Origin: Clostridia bacterium
GTDB lineage: Bacteria > Bacillota > Clostridia > Christensenellales > CAG-138
Length of the DNA: 37,979 nucleotides
Reading direction: 5' to 3'
Assembly: GCA_016293975.1 (NCBI GenBank)
Contig: JAEDCW010000011.1
Location: forward strand, 1 to 37,979
The notes under the pieces were generated by a model. That model worked only from the letters and a program-made list of their open reading frames with translations. It did no database searches and was not told the DNA's origin. Positions within the stretch are counted from its first letter, which is position 1. Each line of letters begins with the position of its first letter. The translations under genes were made by a program, and so were the position numbers. This document shows, in pieces, positions 16,223-23,917 of the stretch.

Positions 16223-16641
16223 AGTTTCGTCCTTGCCTCGCAGTATTCACAGGCGTATTCCTTCTTTTCAGCGTCTACAAGATAGAACGTAATGTTCTCG
16301 AGGCGCTCTACGTTTGAGATACAACGGGGATTCTTACAGGTGAGTATCCCGTCAACCTTTTCCGGAAGCCTGAGCTTGAGCTTGCGGGTACATTCGCCGT
16401 TCTCAATGTAGGAGATGGTGATGCCGGGCTCGATAAGTCCGATAACCGTAAGATCAAGGGGCATGTCTGTCTCGATTTTGATGAGGTCCTTCTTGCCGAG
16501 CTTTCCGCTGTCGACGTTCTTCATGAGCACAACTACATCCTCAAGTTCGTCGAGGTGAAGCTGTTTGAAAAGCTTATAGCCGTGTCCTGCGGTAATATGG
16601 TCGAGAACGATCCCCTTTTTGAGCTTTGATACATTAATCAT
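16219..16641 (-). CDS. pyrI: Aspartate carbamoyltransferase regulatory subunit
   Basis: PyrI binds nucleotide effectors and joins PyrB trimers into the allosteric ATCase complex. The 140-residue protein has the nucleotide-binding N-domain (GIVLDHITAGHGYKLFKQL) and a C-terminal zinc domain with four Cys (CKNPRC and CEYC). It is 12 bases downstream of pyrB. Its presence implies feedback-regulated ATCase; which nucleotide inhibits cannot be told from sequence. Confidence 0.96.
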   Translation of the reverse strand: MINVSKLKKGIVLDHITAGHGYKLFKQLHLDELEDVVVLMKNVDSGKLGKKDLIKIETDMPLDLTVIGLIEPGITISYIENGECTRKLKLRLPEKVDGILTCKNPRCISNVERLENITFYLVDAEKKEYACEYCEARTKL

Positions 16642-16653
16642 ACCGTTTCTCCT

Positions 16654-17571
16654 TTACAGATTAAGAAGCTTTTTGATGAGTGCCATTCTGATGAACATTC
16701 CGTAGCGAACCTGTTCAAAATACTTGGCTCTCGGGTCGGAGTCGACCTCTGTCGCGATCTCGTTTACCCTGGGCAGGGGATGCATAACTATCATGTCGGG
16801 CTTTGCAAGCTTCATTTTGTCAGCTGTAAGTATGAATACGTCCTTTAGGCGCAGATACTCTTCCTCACTTACAAAGCGTTCGCGTTGGACTCTTGACATA
16901 TAAAGAATATCGAGTTTCGGAATAGACGATTCAAGATCGGAGGTTTCCGTAAACTCGATATTTCTCTTTGCGATAGTTTCTTTTACGTATCCGGGCATTG
17001 ACAATTCCTCAGGTGAGATAAATACGAACTTGATATTCTCGAAACGGGAAAGACATGTCACCAATGAGTGGATAGTGCGTCCGAACTTCAAATCGCCGCA
17101 AACGCCGACTGTGAGATTGTCGAGTCTGCCCTTGCAGTTCATTATTGTGAGAAGGTCTGTGAGCGTCTGTGTGGGATGCTGATGTCCGCCGTCTCCCGCG
17201 TTTATAACGGGGCAGTCGGCGTATTTGCTCATGAGCTTCGCCGTACCCTCTTTGGGATGGCGCACTACTATAATATCTGCATATTGCGAGACAGTCTTTG
17301 CGCTGTCTGCGATGGTTTCGCCCTTTGCGGTGCTGGATGTGGTGGGGTCGGAAAAGCCTATAACCTGTCCGCCGAGCCTGAGCATGGCGGCGTCAAATGA
17401 GAACTTTGTGCGCGTCGACGGCTCATAAAATAAGCTGGCGAGTATTTTACCGTCAGCTGTGTGTTTGAAATCGTCAGGGGATGAAATAATAGCTTGTGCA
17501 TCGGCAATCAGCCCATACAATTCATCGACAGAAAAGTCGCTGGGATCGATTAGATTTCTGAATTCTGACAC
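16654..17571 (-). CDS. pyrB: Aspartate carbamoyltransferase catalytic subunit
   Basis: PyrB condenses carbamoyl phosphate with aspartate, the committed step of pyrimidine synthesis. The 305-residue protein shows FYEPSTRTKFSF (STRT at about residues 52-55, carbamoyl phosphate site), GDGGHQHPTQTL (active-site His) and MHPLPRVNEI near the C-terminus. The GTG start is supported by GGAGG 8 bases upstream. First gene of the operon, downstream of a clear promoter and a leader hairpin. The enzymes supplying carbamoyl phosphate (carAB) are not in the window. Confidence 0.97.
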   Translation of the reverse strand: MSEFRNLIDPSDFSVDELYGLIADAQAIISSPDDFKHTADGKILASLFYEPSTRTKFSFDAAMLRLGGQVIGFSDPTTSSTAKGETIADSAKTVSQYADIIVVRHPKEGTAKLMSKYADCPVINAGDGGHQHPTQTLTDLLTIMNCKGRLDNLTVGVCGDLKFGRTIHSLVTCLSRFENIKFVFISPEELSMPGYVKETIAKRNIEFTETSDLESSIPKLDILYMSRVQRERFVSEEEYLRLKDVFILTADKMKLAKPDMIVMHPLPRVNEIATEVDSDPRAKYFEQVRYGMFIRMALIKKLLNL

Positions 17572-17596
17572 TCAATTTGCCTCCTGGTTTATTTGA

Positions 17597-17629
17597 CTGA
17601 GGGGTTCGGTTTTTGCTTGGTCCCCTCAG
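17597..17629 (-). promoter_or_regulatory. Leader hairpin of the pyr operon
   Basis: On the minus strand CTGAGGGG pairs with CCCCTCAG around a 17-base loop. It begins only about 6 bases after the predicted transcription start and lacks a T run, so it is not a terminator. It may stabilise the mRNA or take part in pyrimidine-responsive control. I could not match it to a PyrR-binding loop. Confidence 0.5.
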
Positions 17630-17641
17630 ACCTTAACGGAT

Positions 17642-17670
17642 ATTAGAACATATAAGCGTATGTTTGTCAA
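17642..17670 (-). promoter_or_regulatory. Sigma-A-type promoter of the pyr operon
   Basis: On the minus strand a perfect TTGACA, 17 bases, then TCTAAT (five of six matches to the -10 consensus). It predicts a start near 17635 and a leader of about 64 bases before the pyrB GTG. Confidence 0.82.
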
Positions 17671-17834
17671 ACTAAAAAACATATAACGACACATAAAGTT
17701 TTTTTGCTGTTTATCGGACTGTGAGAGGTTATAGGTTTTTGTATTGCGTACTGTCTGCGTGTCGATTCGGGCGCATGGACATTTATAGTGTGAAGCGGTA
17801 AAATCAGACAAACGCAAGTCGAAAGGAGTTTTGT

Positions 17835-18227
17835 ATGGACAATTACGGTTGGCTGGATGGGTATCTGCAAAGCCTCGATTGCTGCGAAAAGGATTACAAG
17901 GCAGAGTGGGGTTGGTTTCGCTACATGATAGGTGGCAAGATGTTTGCCGCATTGTGCGAGATATCCGAGAAGTATTCGAAATTTCGCCCGGGCAAAATAC
18001 TGACGCTCAAGTGCGACCCGCTCATGGGCGAGGCGATGAGAAATCAGTATGAGTCGATAGTAGCCGGCTTTTACTGCAACAAGCAGCACTTTATTTCGAT
18101 CTACCTCGATTCGACAGTGCCCGACGATGTGATGAAGCTCCTGCGCCGTGAGGCACATAGGCTGATGGCGGCGACCTTGACAAAGAAAAAGTGCGCGGAG
18201 ATGGGTATTACGATGTGCTCTCGGTGA
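17835..18227 (+). CDS. MmcQ/YjbR family protein
   Basis: This 130-residue cytoplasmic protein shows the MmcQ/YjbR hallmarks: GWFRYMIGGKMFAALCE, the LKCDPLMGEAMRNQY segment and a NKQHFISIYLD strand where many members have NKxHW. The fold resembles a double-wing DNA-binding architecture and the family is often annotated as DNA-binding, but the biological role is not established. GGAG lies 7 bases before the ATG. It is transcribed away from the pyr operon and stands alone; no terminator is obvious before the next promoter. Confidence 0.8.
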   Translation: MDNYGWLDGYLQSLDCCEKDYKAEWGWFRYMIGGKMFAALCEISEKYSKFRPGKILTLKCDPLMGEAMRNQYESIVAGFYCNKQHFISIYLDSTVPDDVMKLLRREAHRLMAATLTKKKCAEMGITMCSR

Positions 18228-18272
18228 GGGAATACTCATATAATCAACCTAGGATTTATAAATAAAAAAGTA

Positions 18273-18301
18273 TTGACTTTGATGCCTTGGCGAACCATAA
18301 T
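18273..18301 (+). promoter_or_regulatory. Promoter of the riboswitch/P-type ATPase transcript
   Basis: TTGACT, 17 bases, then CATAAT. The predicted start near 18308 coincides with the first base of the riboswitch P1 helix, which supports both calls. Confidence 0.8.
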
Positions 18302-18307
18302 ATGGGT

Positions 18308-18452
18308 AAAGGGAGTAGTTGGCGCATAAGCGTGACAGGTCAACATTCCGGGATTGCATCCCTGGCTCTGTCGTAACAACAAGACTTATCTGCGTATGCA
18401 GGCAAAGCGGCTTCCTTTGAGTCTCTGTATGCGCAGGCAGCAGAGTTTTTTT
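18308..18452 (+). ncRNA. yybP-ykoY (Mn2+) riboswitch with terminator
   Basis: The leader has the family's conserved start AAAGGGAGTAG and a GTCAACA element, and the 3' strand CTTCCTTT (18411-18418) pairs with AAAGGGAG (18308-18315) as an 8-bp P1. Inner helices GACAG/CTGTC and GGGAT/ATCCC are visible. Downstream, CTCTG/CAGAG followed by seven T forms a terminator (about 18423-18452). A competing 12-bp pairing joins 18390-18401 with 18425-18436 and shares bases with the terminator, a plausible antiterminator. Known members bind Mn2+ and usually turn on export or homeostasis genes; the gene behind it is a cation ATPase, which fits. Confidence 0.87.
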
Positions 18453-18476
18453 ATGTAGGAATTGAAAGGATGGACT

Positions 18477-21122
18477 ATGAAAGAATATTTGGTAGGAGCT
18501 CAAGAGGTTTTGGAAGAAAACAACACATCCCAAACAGGTTTGAGTGTAGCCGAAGCAGAGCAGCGACTGAAAAAATTCGGTCGCAACAAGCTCAAGGAGG
18601 GCAAGCACGTCACCGTGCTCGAAATGTTCCTCAAAGAGCTTGCGGACCCAATGATTATCATACTGATAGTTGCGGCGGCGATTTCGGGCATAACGGCCAT
18701 ATATGCAAATGAGTCGTTTGCCGACGTGATAATCATTATGTCGGTGGTGCTTATTAACGCCGTTCTTGGTGTCGTTCAGGAGAGCAAGGCCGAGAAGGCT
18801 ATAAAAGCGCTTCAGGAGATAGCGGCGGCAACCTCTAAGGTCATACGCGGGGGCAAGCAGATAACCATAAAGAGTGACGAACTCGTACCCGGTGACATAA
18901 TCGTGCTTGAGGCCGGCGACGCCGTACCTGCGGATGCGAGGATAATCGAGTGCGCAAGCATGAAGGTCGAGGAAGCGGCGCTTACGGGTGAATCCGTGCC
19001 CGTAAACAAGATTACCGATGCGCTGCAGCTTGGCGATGCAAAGGACATACCGTTAGGCGACAGAAGGAACATGGTCTACATGGGCAGTACCGTCGTTTAC
19101 GGTAGAGGAAAGGCTGTCGTAGTAGGCACGGGTATGGACACCGAGATGGGCAAAATCGCCGATGCTATAGCAAACGCCAAGGAAGAGGTAACACCTCTGC
19201 AGAGAAAGCTCAACACTTTGAGCAAGATACTCAGCTTTCTCGTGATTGGAATATGTTTCGTGATATTTGCGGTCGACCTACTTCGAATCTACCCCAACTT
19301 CTCCGCAGAATCGATCATCGATACGTTTATGATAGCGGTAAGCCTCGCGGTTGCGGCTATTCCCGAGGGGCTTGCGGCGGTAGTTACTATAGTGCTTTCG
19401 ATAGGCGTCACGAAGATGTCAAAGCGCAATGCGGTAATAAGAAAGCTCACTGCGGTCGAAACATTGGGTTGTACGCAGGTTATATGCTCGGATAAGACGG
19501 GCACGCTTACACAGAACAGGATGACTGTGGTAGAGCACAGCACAGATGATAAAGACCTGCTCGTGCTTGCAATGGCGCTCAGCTCCGATGCAAAGCTCGA
19601 TGAAAACGGTCAGGCGATAGGCGAGCCTACGGAATGCGCACTCGTAAACGACGCTGCGAGATTCGGCGTATACGAGAGACTGTCGTACAGGCGAATAGGC
19701 GAAGCGCCCTTCGACTCGCTCAGAAAGATGATGTCGACGGTCTGCATGATGAACGACGGCAGAATAATACAGTTCACAAAGGGCGCTCCCGACGAGGTGC
19801 TTAAGGTTTGTACGCACGCCTACATAGGCGGTGAAAGGGTCGAGCTTACCCCTGATTTAAGGGATGAAATACTGACGGCCAACAAAAACATGGCGGATAA
19901 GGCTCTCAGGGTGCTTTGCGCGGCAAGTAGGGATTACGACAGCGAGCCTGATTCCTACGAAGCCGCAGACCTTGAGCAGGGACTTACCTATATCGGTCTG
20001 TCGGGCATGATAGACCCGATTCGCCCTGAGGTAAAGGATGCGATAGAAGAATGCCGCACGGCGGGTATAAGACCGATTATGATAACTGGCGACCACAGGG
20101 ATACGGCAGTTGCAATCGCAATGGAGCTCGGCATAATAACCGACAAGTCACAGGCAATAGCTGGCTCTGCACTCGACTCGATGAGCGACGACGAGTTGCT
20201 TGAAAACATCGAGAAATACTCCGTTTATGCGAGAGTTCAGCCCGAACACAAGGTAAGGATAGTTCGTGCATGGAAGGCAAAGCAGATGATTACCGCGATG
20301 ACGGGCGACGGCGTAAACGACGCTCCGTCGATAAAGATTGCGGACATAGGCGTTGGCATGGGCATTACGGGCACTGATGTCACGAAGAACGTTGCGGACA
20401 TGGTGCTTGCGGACGATAACTTTGCAACGATAGTGTCGGCAGTTGAAGAGGGCAGGAGAATCTACGCCAACATCAGAAAGGCGATTCAGTTCCTGCTGTC
20501 ATCGAATTTGGCTGAGGTTCTCTCGATATTTGCCTCGACACTGATGGGCTTTGTAATACTCAAGCCCGCGCACCTGCTTTGGATAAATCTCATAACCGAC
20601 TGTTTCCCCGCGCTTGCACTGGGAATGGACCCGAGTGAGCCTAACTCGATGAGTATACCGCCGAGAAATTCGCGCGAGGGCATATTTGCGGGCGGAATGG
20701 GACTCGATATAGCGATTCAGGGCATAATCATCACTATTTTGACACTTGGCTCGTACTTTATCGGACACTACATTGAATCGGGCGTATGGGAAATAGTTGA
20801 CAGCGCGGACGGCATGACGATGGCGTTCTTGACGCTCTCGCTTGTGGAGGTTGCTCACTCATTCAATATGAGATCACCCGTTCAGTCGATATTCAAGCTG
20901 GGTCACAGCAATAAATGGCTGATAGCTTCGGCGTTTGCGTCTATAGCTTGCACCGTTTTGGTCGTGTATGTGCCTTTCCTGTCGAATGCATTCGGATTTG
21001 AATCTATTTCACTGCCGGAGTTCGCTGTTGCAGTCGGCCTGGCAGTACTTATAATACCGATAATGGAACTGTATAAGCTCATTAAAAGAGCAGTTGTAAG
21101 GTCAATGGCAAGGCGAGCATAG
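18477..21122 (+). CDS. Type IIA P-type cation ATPase (Ca2+/Mn2+ export)
   Basis: The 881-residue ATPase moves divalent cations out of the cytoplasm using ATP. It has the N-terminal cation ATPase domain (LSVAEAEQRLKKFGRNKL), the TGES loop (about residue 168), phosphorylation site DKTGTLT (D339), the hinge GDGVND (about 610-615) and ten predicted helices. Ion-site residues match SERCA-type pumps: PEGL in TM4, SSNLAE in TM5 and NLITD in TM6. The ATG follows AAAGGA at 7 bases; an upstream in-frame TTG lacks support. Control by a Mn2+ riboswitch suggests manganese export, though Ca2+ is also possible for this family. It is followed by a terminator. Confidence 0.93.
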   Translation: MKEYLVGAQEVLEENNTSQTGLSVAEAEQRLKKFGRNKLKEGKHVTVLEMFLKELADPMIIILIVAAAISGITAIYANESFADVIIIMSVVLINAVLGVVQESKAEKAIKALQEIAAATSKVIRGGKQITIKSDELVPGDIIVLEAGDAVPADARIIECASMKVEEAALTGESVPVNKITDALQLGDAKDIPLGDRRNMVYMGSTVVYGRGKAVVVGTGMDTEMGKIADAIANAKEEVTPLQRKLNTLSKILSFLVIGICFVIFAVDLLRIYPNFSAESIIDTFMIAVSLAVAAIPEGLAAVVTIVLSIGVTKMSKRNAVIRKLTAVETLGCTQVICSDKTGTLTQNRMTVVEHSTDDKDLLVLAMALSSDAKLDENGQAIGEPTECALVNDAARFGVYERLSYRRIGEAPFDSLRKMMSTVCMMNDGRIIQFTKGAPDEVLKVCTHAYIGGERVELTPDLRDEILTANKNMADKALRVLCAASRDYDSEPDSYEAADLEQGLTYIGLSGMIDPIRPEVKDAIEECRTAGIRPIMITGDHRDTAVAIAMELGIITDKSQAIAGSALDSMSDDELLENIEKYSVYARVQPEHKVRIVRAWKAKQMITAMTGDGVNDAPSIKIADIGVGMGITGTDVTKNVADMVLADDNFATIVSAVEEGRRIYANIRKAIQFLLSSNLAEVLSIFASTLMGFVILKPAHLLWINLITDCFPALALGMDPSEPNSMSIPPRNSREGIFAGGMGLDIAIQGIIITILTLGSYFIGHYIESGVWEIVDSADGMTMAFLTLSLVEVAHSFNMRSPVQSIFKLGHSNKWLIASAFASIACTVLVVYVPFLSNAFGFESISLPEFAVAVGLAVLIIPIMELYKLIKRAVVRSMARRA

Positions 21123-21133
21123 CGAATATAATT

Positions 21134-21160
21134 AAAGGAGCCGATAAAAGGCTCCTTTTT
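21134..21160. terminator. Shared intrinsic terminator between the ATPase and CDF genes
   Basis: AAAGGAGCC/GGCTCCTTT with a 7-base loop and a T run on the plus strand ends the ATPase transcript. The symmetric A run gives a weaker terminator for the convergent CDF gene. Confidence 0.88.
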
Positions 21161-21218
21161 ACGTTAATCAGTAATACCGAAATCAGTAATACCGACTTGT
21201 CTAACAGTTGTCCATTAA

Positions 21219-22388
21219 TCAGCAATACGGTCTGTCTATTTGTATTACAGCAAAGTAGGTGTCTCCGTCAATTGTCGATATTATTTCTTTGATTGCCGCA
21301 TCAACATCGTTATCGGAAAGCTTGCAGTTGTGGGGTACAACCACATCGAATATCAGGTTTGTATGCGTGGGTCCAGTCACCATTCTAAAGTCGTGTATCG
21401 AGAGCGTGTTGTTGTATTCGCTTATCTTTTCAATGACGGCCGCCTTTACGTTGTTGAGGTGTTCGTTATCGGTCACGATGGGGTCCATGTGGATTATCGC
21501 TTGACAGTGAAGCTCGCTCGAAAGCCTGCGCTCGATATTGTCTATCAAGTCGTGTGAGACCGCTATATCGTTGGATTCGGGGACCTCTACGTGGAGCGAT
21601 ACCATCCTCCTGCCCGGGCCGTAGTCGTGTACTATCAAGTCGTGAATGCCCACAACACCATCGTATGACATTACGATGCTGTGTATGCCTTCGACGAATT
21701 CCTTGTCGGGGGCTTGACCCAAAAGGGGGGTTACCGTATCTATGCAGGAACGTATACCGACGTAGAATATGAAGCAGGCTACGAGTAATCCGGCGTAGGC
21801 ATCAATGTTTATCGAGAAGAATTTGCCTACAAACATTGCGACGAGTGCGGCTGAGGTTGCAATACAGTCGCTGAGGCTGTCGATAGAAGTCGCTTTCATG
21901 GCAGACGAACTGATTTTCTTTCCGATCTTGCGATTGTAGAGTGCCATGTAGAGCTTTACGAGTATGGATGTGGCAAGCACGCCTATCGCGACGAAGCTGA
22001 ATTCGACGGCTTCGGGCGAGATTATCTTTTCGATAGAAGACTTTCCGAGCTCAAAACCCATAACGAGTATTATCATCGATACTATGAGCCCACTGATGTA
22101 CTCGATTCTTCCGTGCCCGAAGGGATGTCCGTCATCTGGGCGCTTCTCTGCGAGTTTGAATGCCGCGAGTGTCACAACAGATGAGCCTGCATCCGAGAGG
22201 TTGTTGAGGGCATCGGCAGTTATAGCTATTGAACCGCTCATGGAACCTGCGATAAGCTTGCCGACTGTGAGCAGGACATTGAAGAAAATCCCCGTGAGGC
22301 CACACAATACACCGTATGCGCTCCTAACGGAAGGGGAGTTTGTGTTTTCTCTGTCCTTAATAAATATTCTTGAAAGAAGCTCTATCAT
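21219..22388 (-). CDS. Cation diffusion facilitator transporter, probably Mn2+-type
   Basis: The 389-residue CDF protein exports divalent metals in exchange for protons from the cytoplasm. It has six predicted helices, HPFGHGRIEY after TM2, and a long cytoplasmic ferredoxin-like C-terminal domain (from about residue 210). The transport site in TM2 reads N62-x-x-x-D66 and in TM5 D170-x-x-x-D174. An N/D-xxx-D plus DxxxD site is a feature I associate with manganese-exporting CDFs such as MntE, whereas zinc exporters usually carry a His. Convergent with the Mn-riboswitch ATPase, which supports the same reading. The C-terminal extension is longer than in YiiP-type proteins. Confidence 0.88.
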   Translation of the reverse strand: MIELLSRIFIKDRENTNSPSVRSAYGVLCGLTGIFFNVLLTVGKLIAGSMSGSIAITADALNNLSDAGSSVVTLAAFKLAEKRPDDGHPFGHGRIEYISGLIVSMIILVMGFELGKSSIEKIISPEAVEFSFVAIGVLATSILVKLYMALYNRKIGKKISSSAMKATSIDSLSDCIATSAALVAMFVGKFFSINIDAYAGLLVACFIFYVGIRSCIDTVTPLLGQAPDKEFVEGIHSIVMSYDGVVGIHDLIVHDYGPGRRMVSLHVEVPESNDIAVSHDLIDNIERRLSSELHCQAIIHMDPIVTDNEHLNNVKAAVIEKISEYNNTLSIHDFRMVTGPTHTNLIFDVVVPHNCKLSDNDVDAAIKEIISTIDGDTYFAVIQIDRPYC

Positions 22389-22417
22389 AATTACCGCCTG
22401 TGAGTTGTTTGAAATGT

Positions 22418-22446
22418 ATTATACTGCTTTATATGCTATACAACAA
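22418..22446 (-). promoter_or_regulatory. Promoter of the CDF gene
   Basis: On the minus strand TTGTTG, 17 bases and a perfect TATAAT, about 30 bases before the CDF start. Another TATAAT lies on the plus strand at 22495-22500 and may serve the divergent methyltransferase gene, but its -35 is weak. Confidence 0.65.
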
Positions 22447-22523
22447 GTATAATGCTTAACAAACGCCGTTAGTACAAATGCTGTATTTGAGTGATATAAT
22501 GATTACCGGAGGATGATTGCGAT

Positions 22524-22862
22524 ATGGAAAGCGTATTTGAAAGGATTTATGCACAGGTGATTAGGATTCCAAAGGGGTGTGTTGCTACATACGGACAGAT
22601 AGCCGCGCTTGCGGGCAACCCACGTTGGTCGAGAGTTGTCGGCTATGCGCTTCACACAAACCCCAGACCGGGGGAGATACCGTGCCATAGGGTGGTCAAT
22701 AGATCGGGGCATGTGTCGCAGGCTTTTGCATTTGGTGGCGTCAATGCGCAGATACAGCTACTGCGAGATGAGGGGGTGGAAGTTGCAGACGATGGTGTAG
22801 TCGACCTCGATAGGTACAGATGGATAAGCGGATCGGATATGGATAGGAATCTGTTGCACTGA
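22524..22862 (+). CDS. Minimal O6-alkylguanine-DNA methyltransferase (MGMT-type)
   Basis: The 112-residue protein is only the C-terminal DNA-binding and catalytic domain of the Ogt/MGMT family, which transfers alkyl groups from O6-guanine to its own Cys. The active site PCHRVVN retains C54, so it is a predicted methyltransferase, unlike alkyltransferase-like proteins with Trp in this place. PKGCVATYGQIAALAG is the helix-turn-helix start and SRVVGYALHTNP carries the Arg finger region. No N-terminal domain is present; this short form is common in Firmicutes. GGAGGA precedes the ATG by about 10 bases. It stands alone. Confidence 0.88.
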   Translation: MESVFERIYAQVIRIPKGCVATYGQIAALAGNPRWSRVVGYALHTNPRPGEIPCHRVVNRSGHVSQAFAFGGVNAQIQLLRDEGVEVADDGVVDLDRYRWISGSDMDRNLLH

Positions 22863-23035
22863 TTACAGCCGGAGTTGTGTAAACATGTCATTTTTTGTGA
22901 AATAATTTATATTCGCGCTTAAAAATAGTGCATTTTTTCCTTTCGTATAGTATAATCTGCTGAGTAGACGGACGAATTGTTATTTGCAATTATTTTTACC
23001 TTCGTGCGTCTGCAAATCTGCATGGAGGAGAAACC

Positions 23036-23917
23036 ATGGAAAAACAAAAGAGACGATGGGGCGACCGTAAAGACGGGCGTCTGATTCGTGATATCGACGC
23101 GCTTCACATTATCAATGCGTATATTCAGCCGAATAGAGCGGATAATGAAGCCTATATAAGTGAGCGCATAGACCTTACGAAAATCAACGAGTATATAGCG
23201 AGAAAGAATCAGGGCGACGTAGGCGCGCTTCCCTACACGGTGTTTCACGTTATCGCGGCGGCACTTGCAAAGACGGTTGTTCTCCGCCCGAAGATGAACA
23301 GGTTTATTCAGAACAAGCGAATATACCACAGAAACGAGATAACGCTTTCATTCGTAATTAAGAAGAAGTTCAACGACGAAGCCGAGGAAGCGCTCGCTTT
23401 TGTAAAGTGCGACGAGCACAGCACTATCGAATCGTTGCATAACGAGCTTGTAAAGCAGGTTACGTCCTTTAGAAAGGAAGCAAAGGACAACACCACAGAC
23501 GTCATGGATAGCTTAAAGAAAATACCGCGCCCGATATTGAGCTTGATTATGAAGATACTCGTAGCATTGGACAAGCGTGGAAAGGTGCCGGCTGCCCTCG
23601 GCAAGACAGATCCGCTTTATGCGACGGTTTTCATTTCAAACCTCGGCTCGATAGGCCTCAAATGCGGATATCATCACCTTTCAAACTGGGGAACGAACTC
23701 CATGTTTGTGGTTGTCGGCAAGAAAGAACTGAAGCCGTTCTATGACTCGGAGGGCAATATAACGATGCGCGAAGCATTGGATCTCGGTCTGACGATAGAT
23801 GAAAGAATAGCTGACGGTTACTATTATGCAAAGACTGTAAAGCTGCTTAAGTATTTGCTCCAAAATCCCGAGCTTCTTGAGCAGGAAGCTGCAATGGAGG
23901 TTGATTATGAGCAATAA
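23036..23917 (+). CDS. E2-type acyltransferase domain protein without lipoyl domain
   Basis: The 293-residue protein resembles the catalytic domain of 2-oxoacid dehydrogenase E2 and chloramphenicol acetyltransferase folds: a VFHVIAAALAKTVVLRP helix early and a C-terminal ERIADGYYYAKTVKLL segment. In true E2 enzymes that segment is H-R-x-x-D-G; here the His is Glu, so classical acyl transfer to CoA or lipoate may not occur, or the chemistry differs. No lipoyl or peripheral-subunit-binding domain exists. The SD GGAGGAG lies 5 bases before the ATG. The end overlaps the next gene, an acyl-CoA synthetase, by 11 bases, strongly implying one pathway (activation then transfer of an acyl group). Confidence 0.78.
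   Translation: MEKQKRRWGDRKDGRLIRDIDALHIINAYIQPNRADNEAYISERIDLTKINEYIARKNQGDVGALPYTVFHVIAAALAKTVVLRPKMNRFIQNKRIYHRNEITLSFVIKKKFNDEAEEALAFVKCDEHSTIESLHNELVKQVTSFRKEAKDNTTDVMDSLKKIPRPILSLIMKILVALDKRGKVPAALGKTDPLYATVFISNLGSIGLKCGYHHLSNWGTNSMFVVVGKKELKPFYDSEGNITMREALDLGLTIDERIADGYYYAKTVKLLKYLLQNPELLEQEAAMEVDYEQ

Noticed and set aside
17597..17629. PyrR-binding attenuator
   Set aside because: The loop and flanks do not match the PyrR consensus I know and no T run follows; kept only as an unassigned hairpin.
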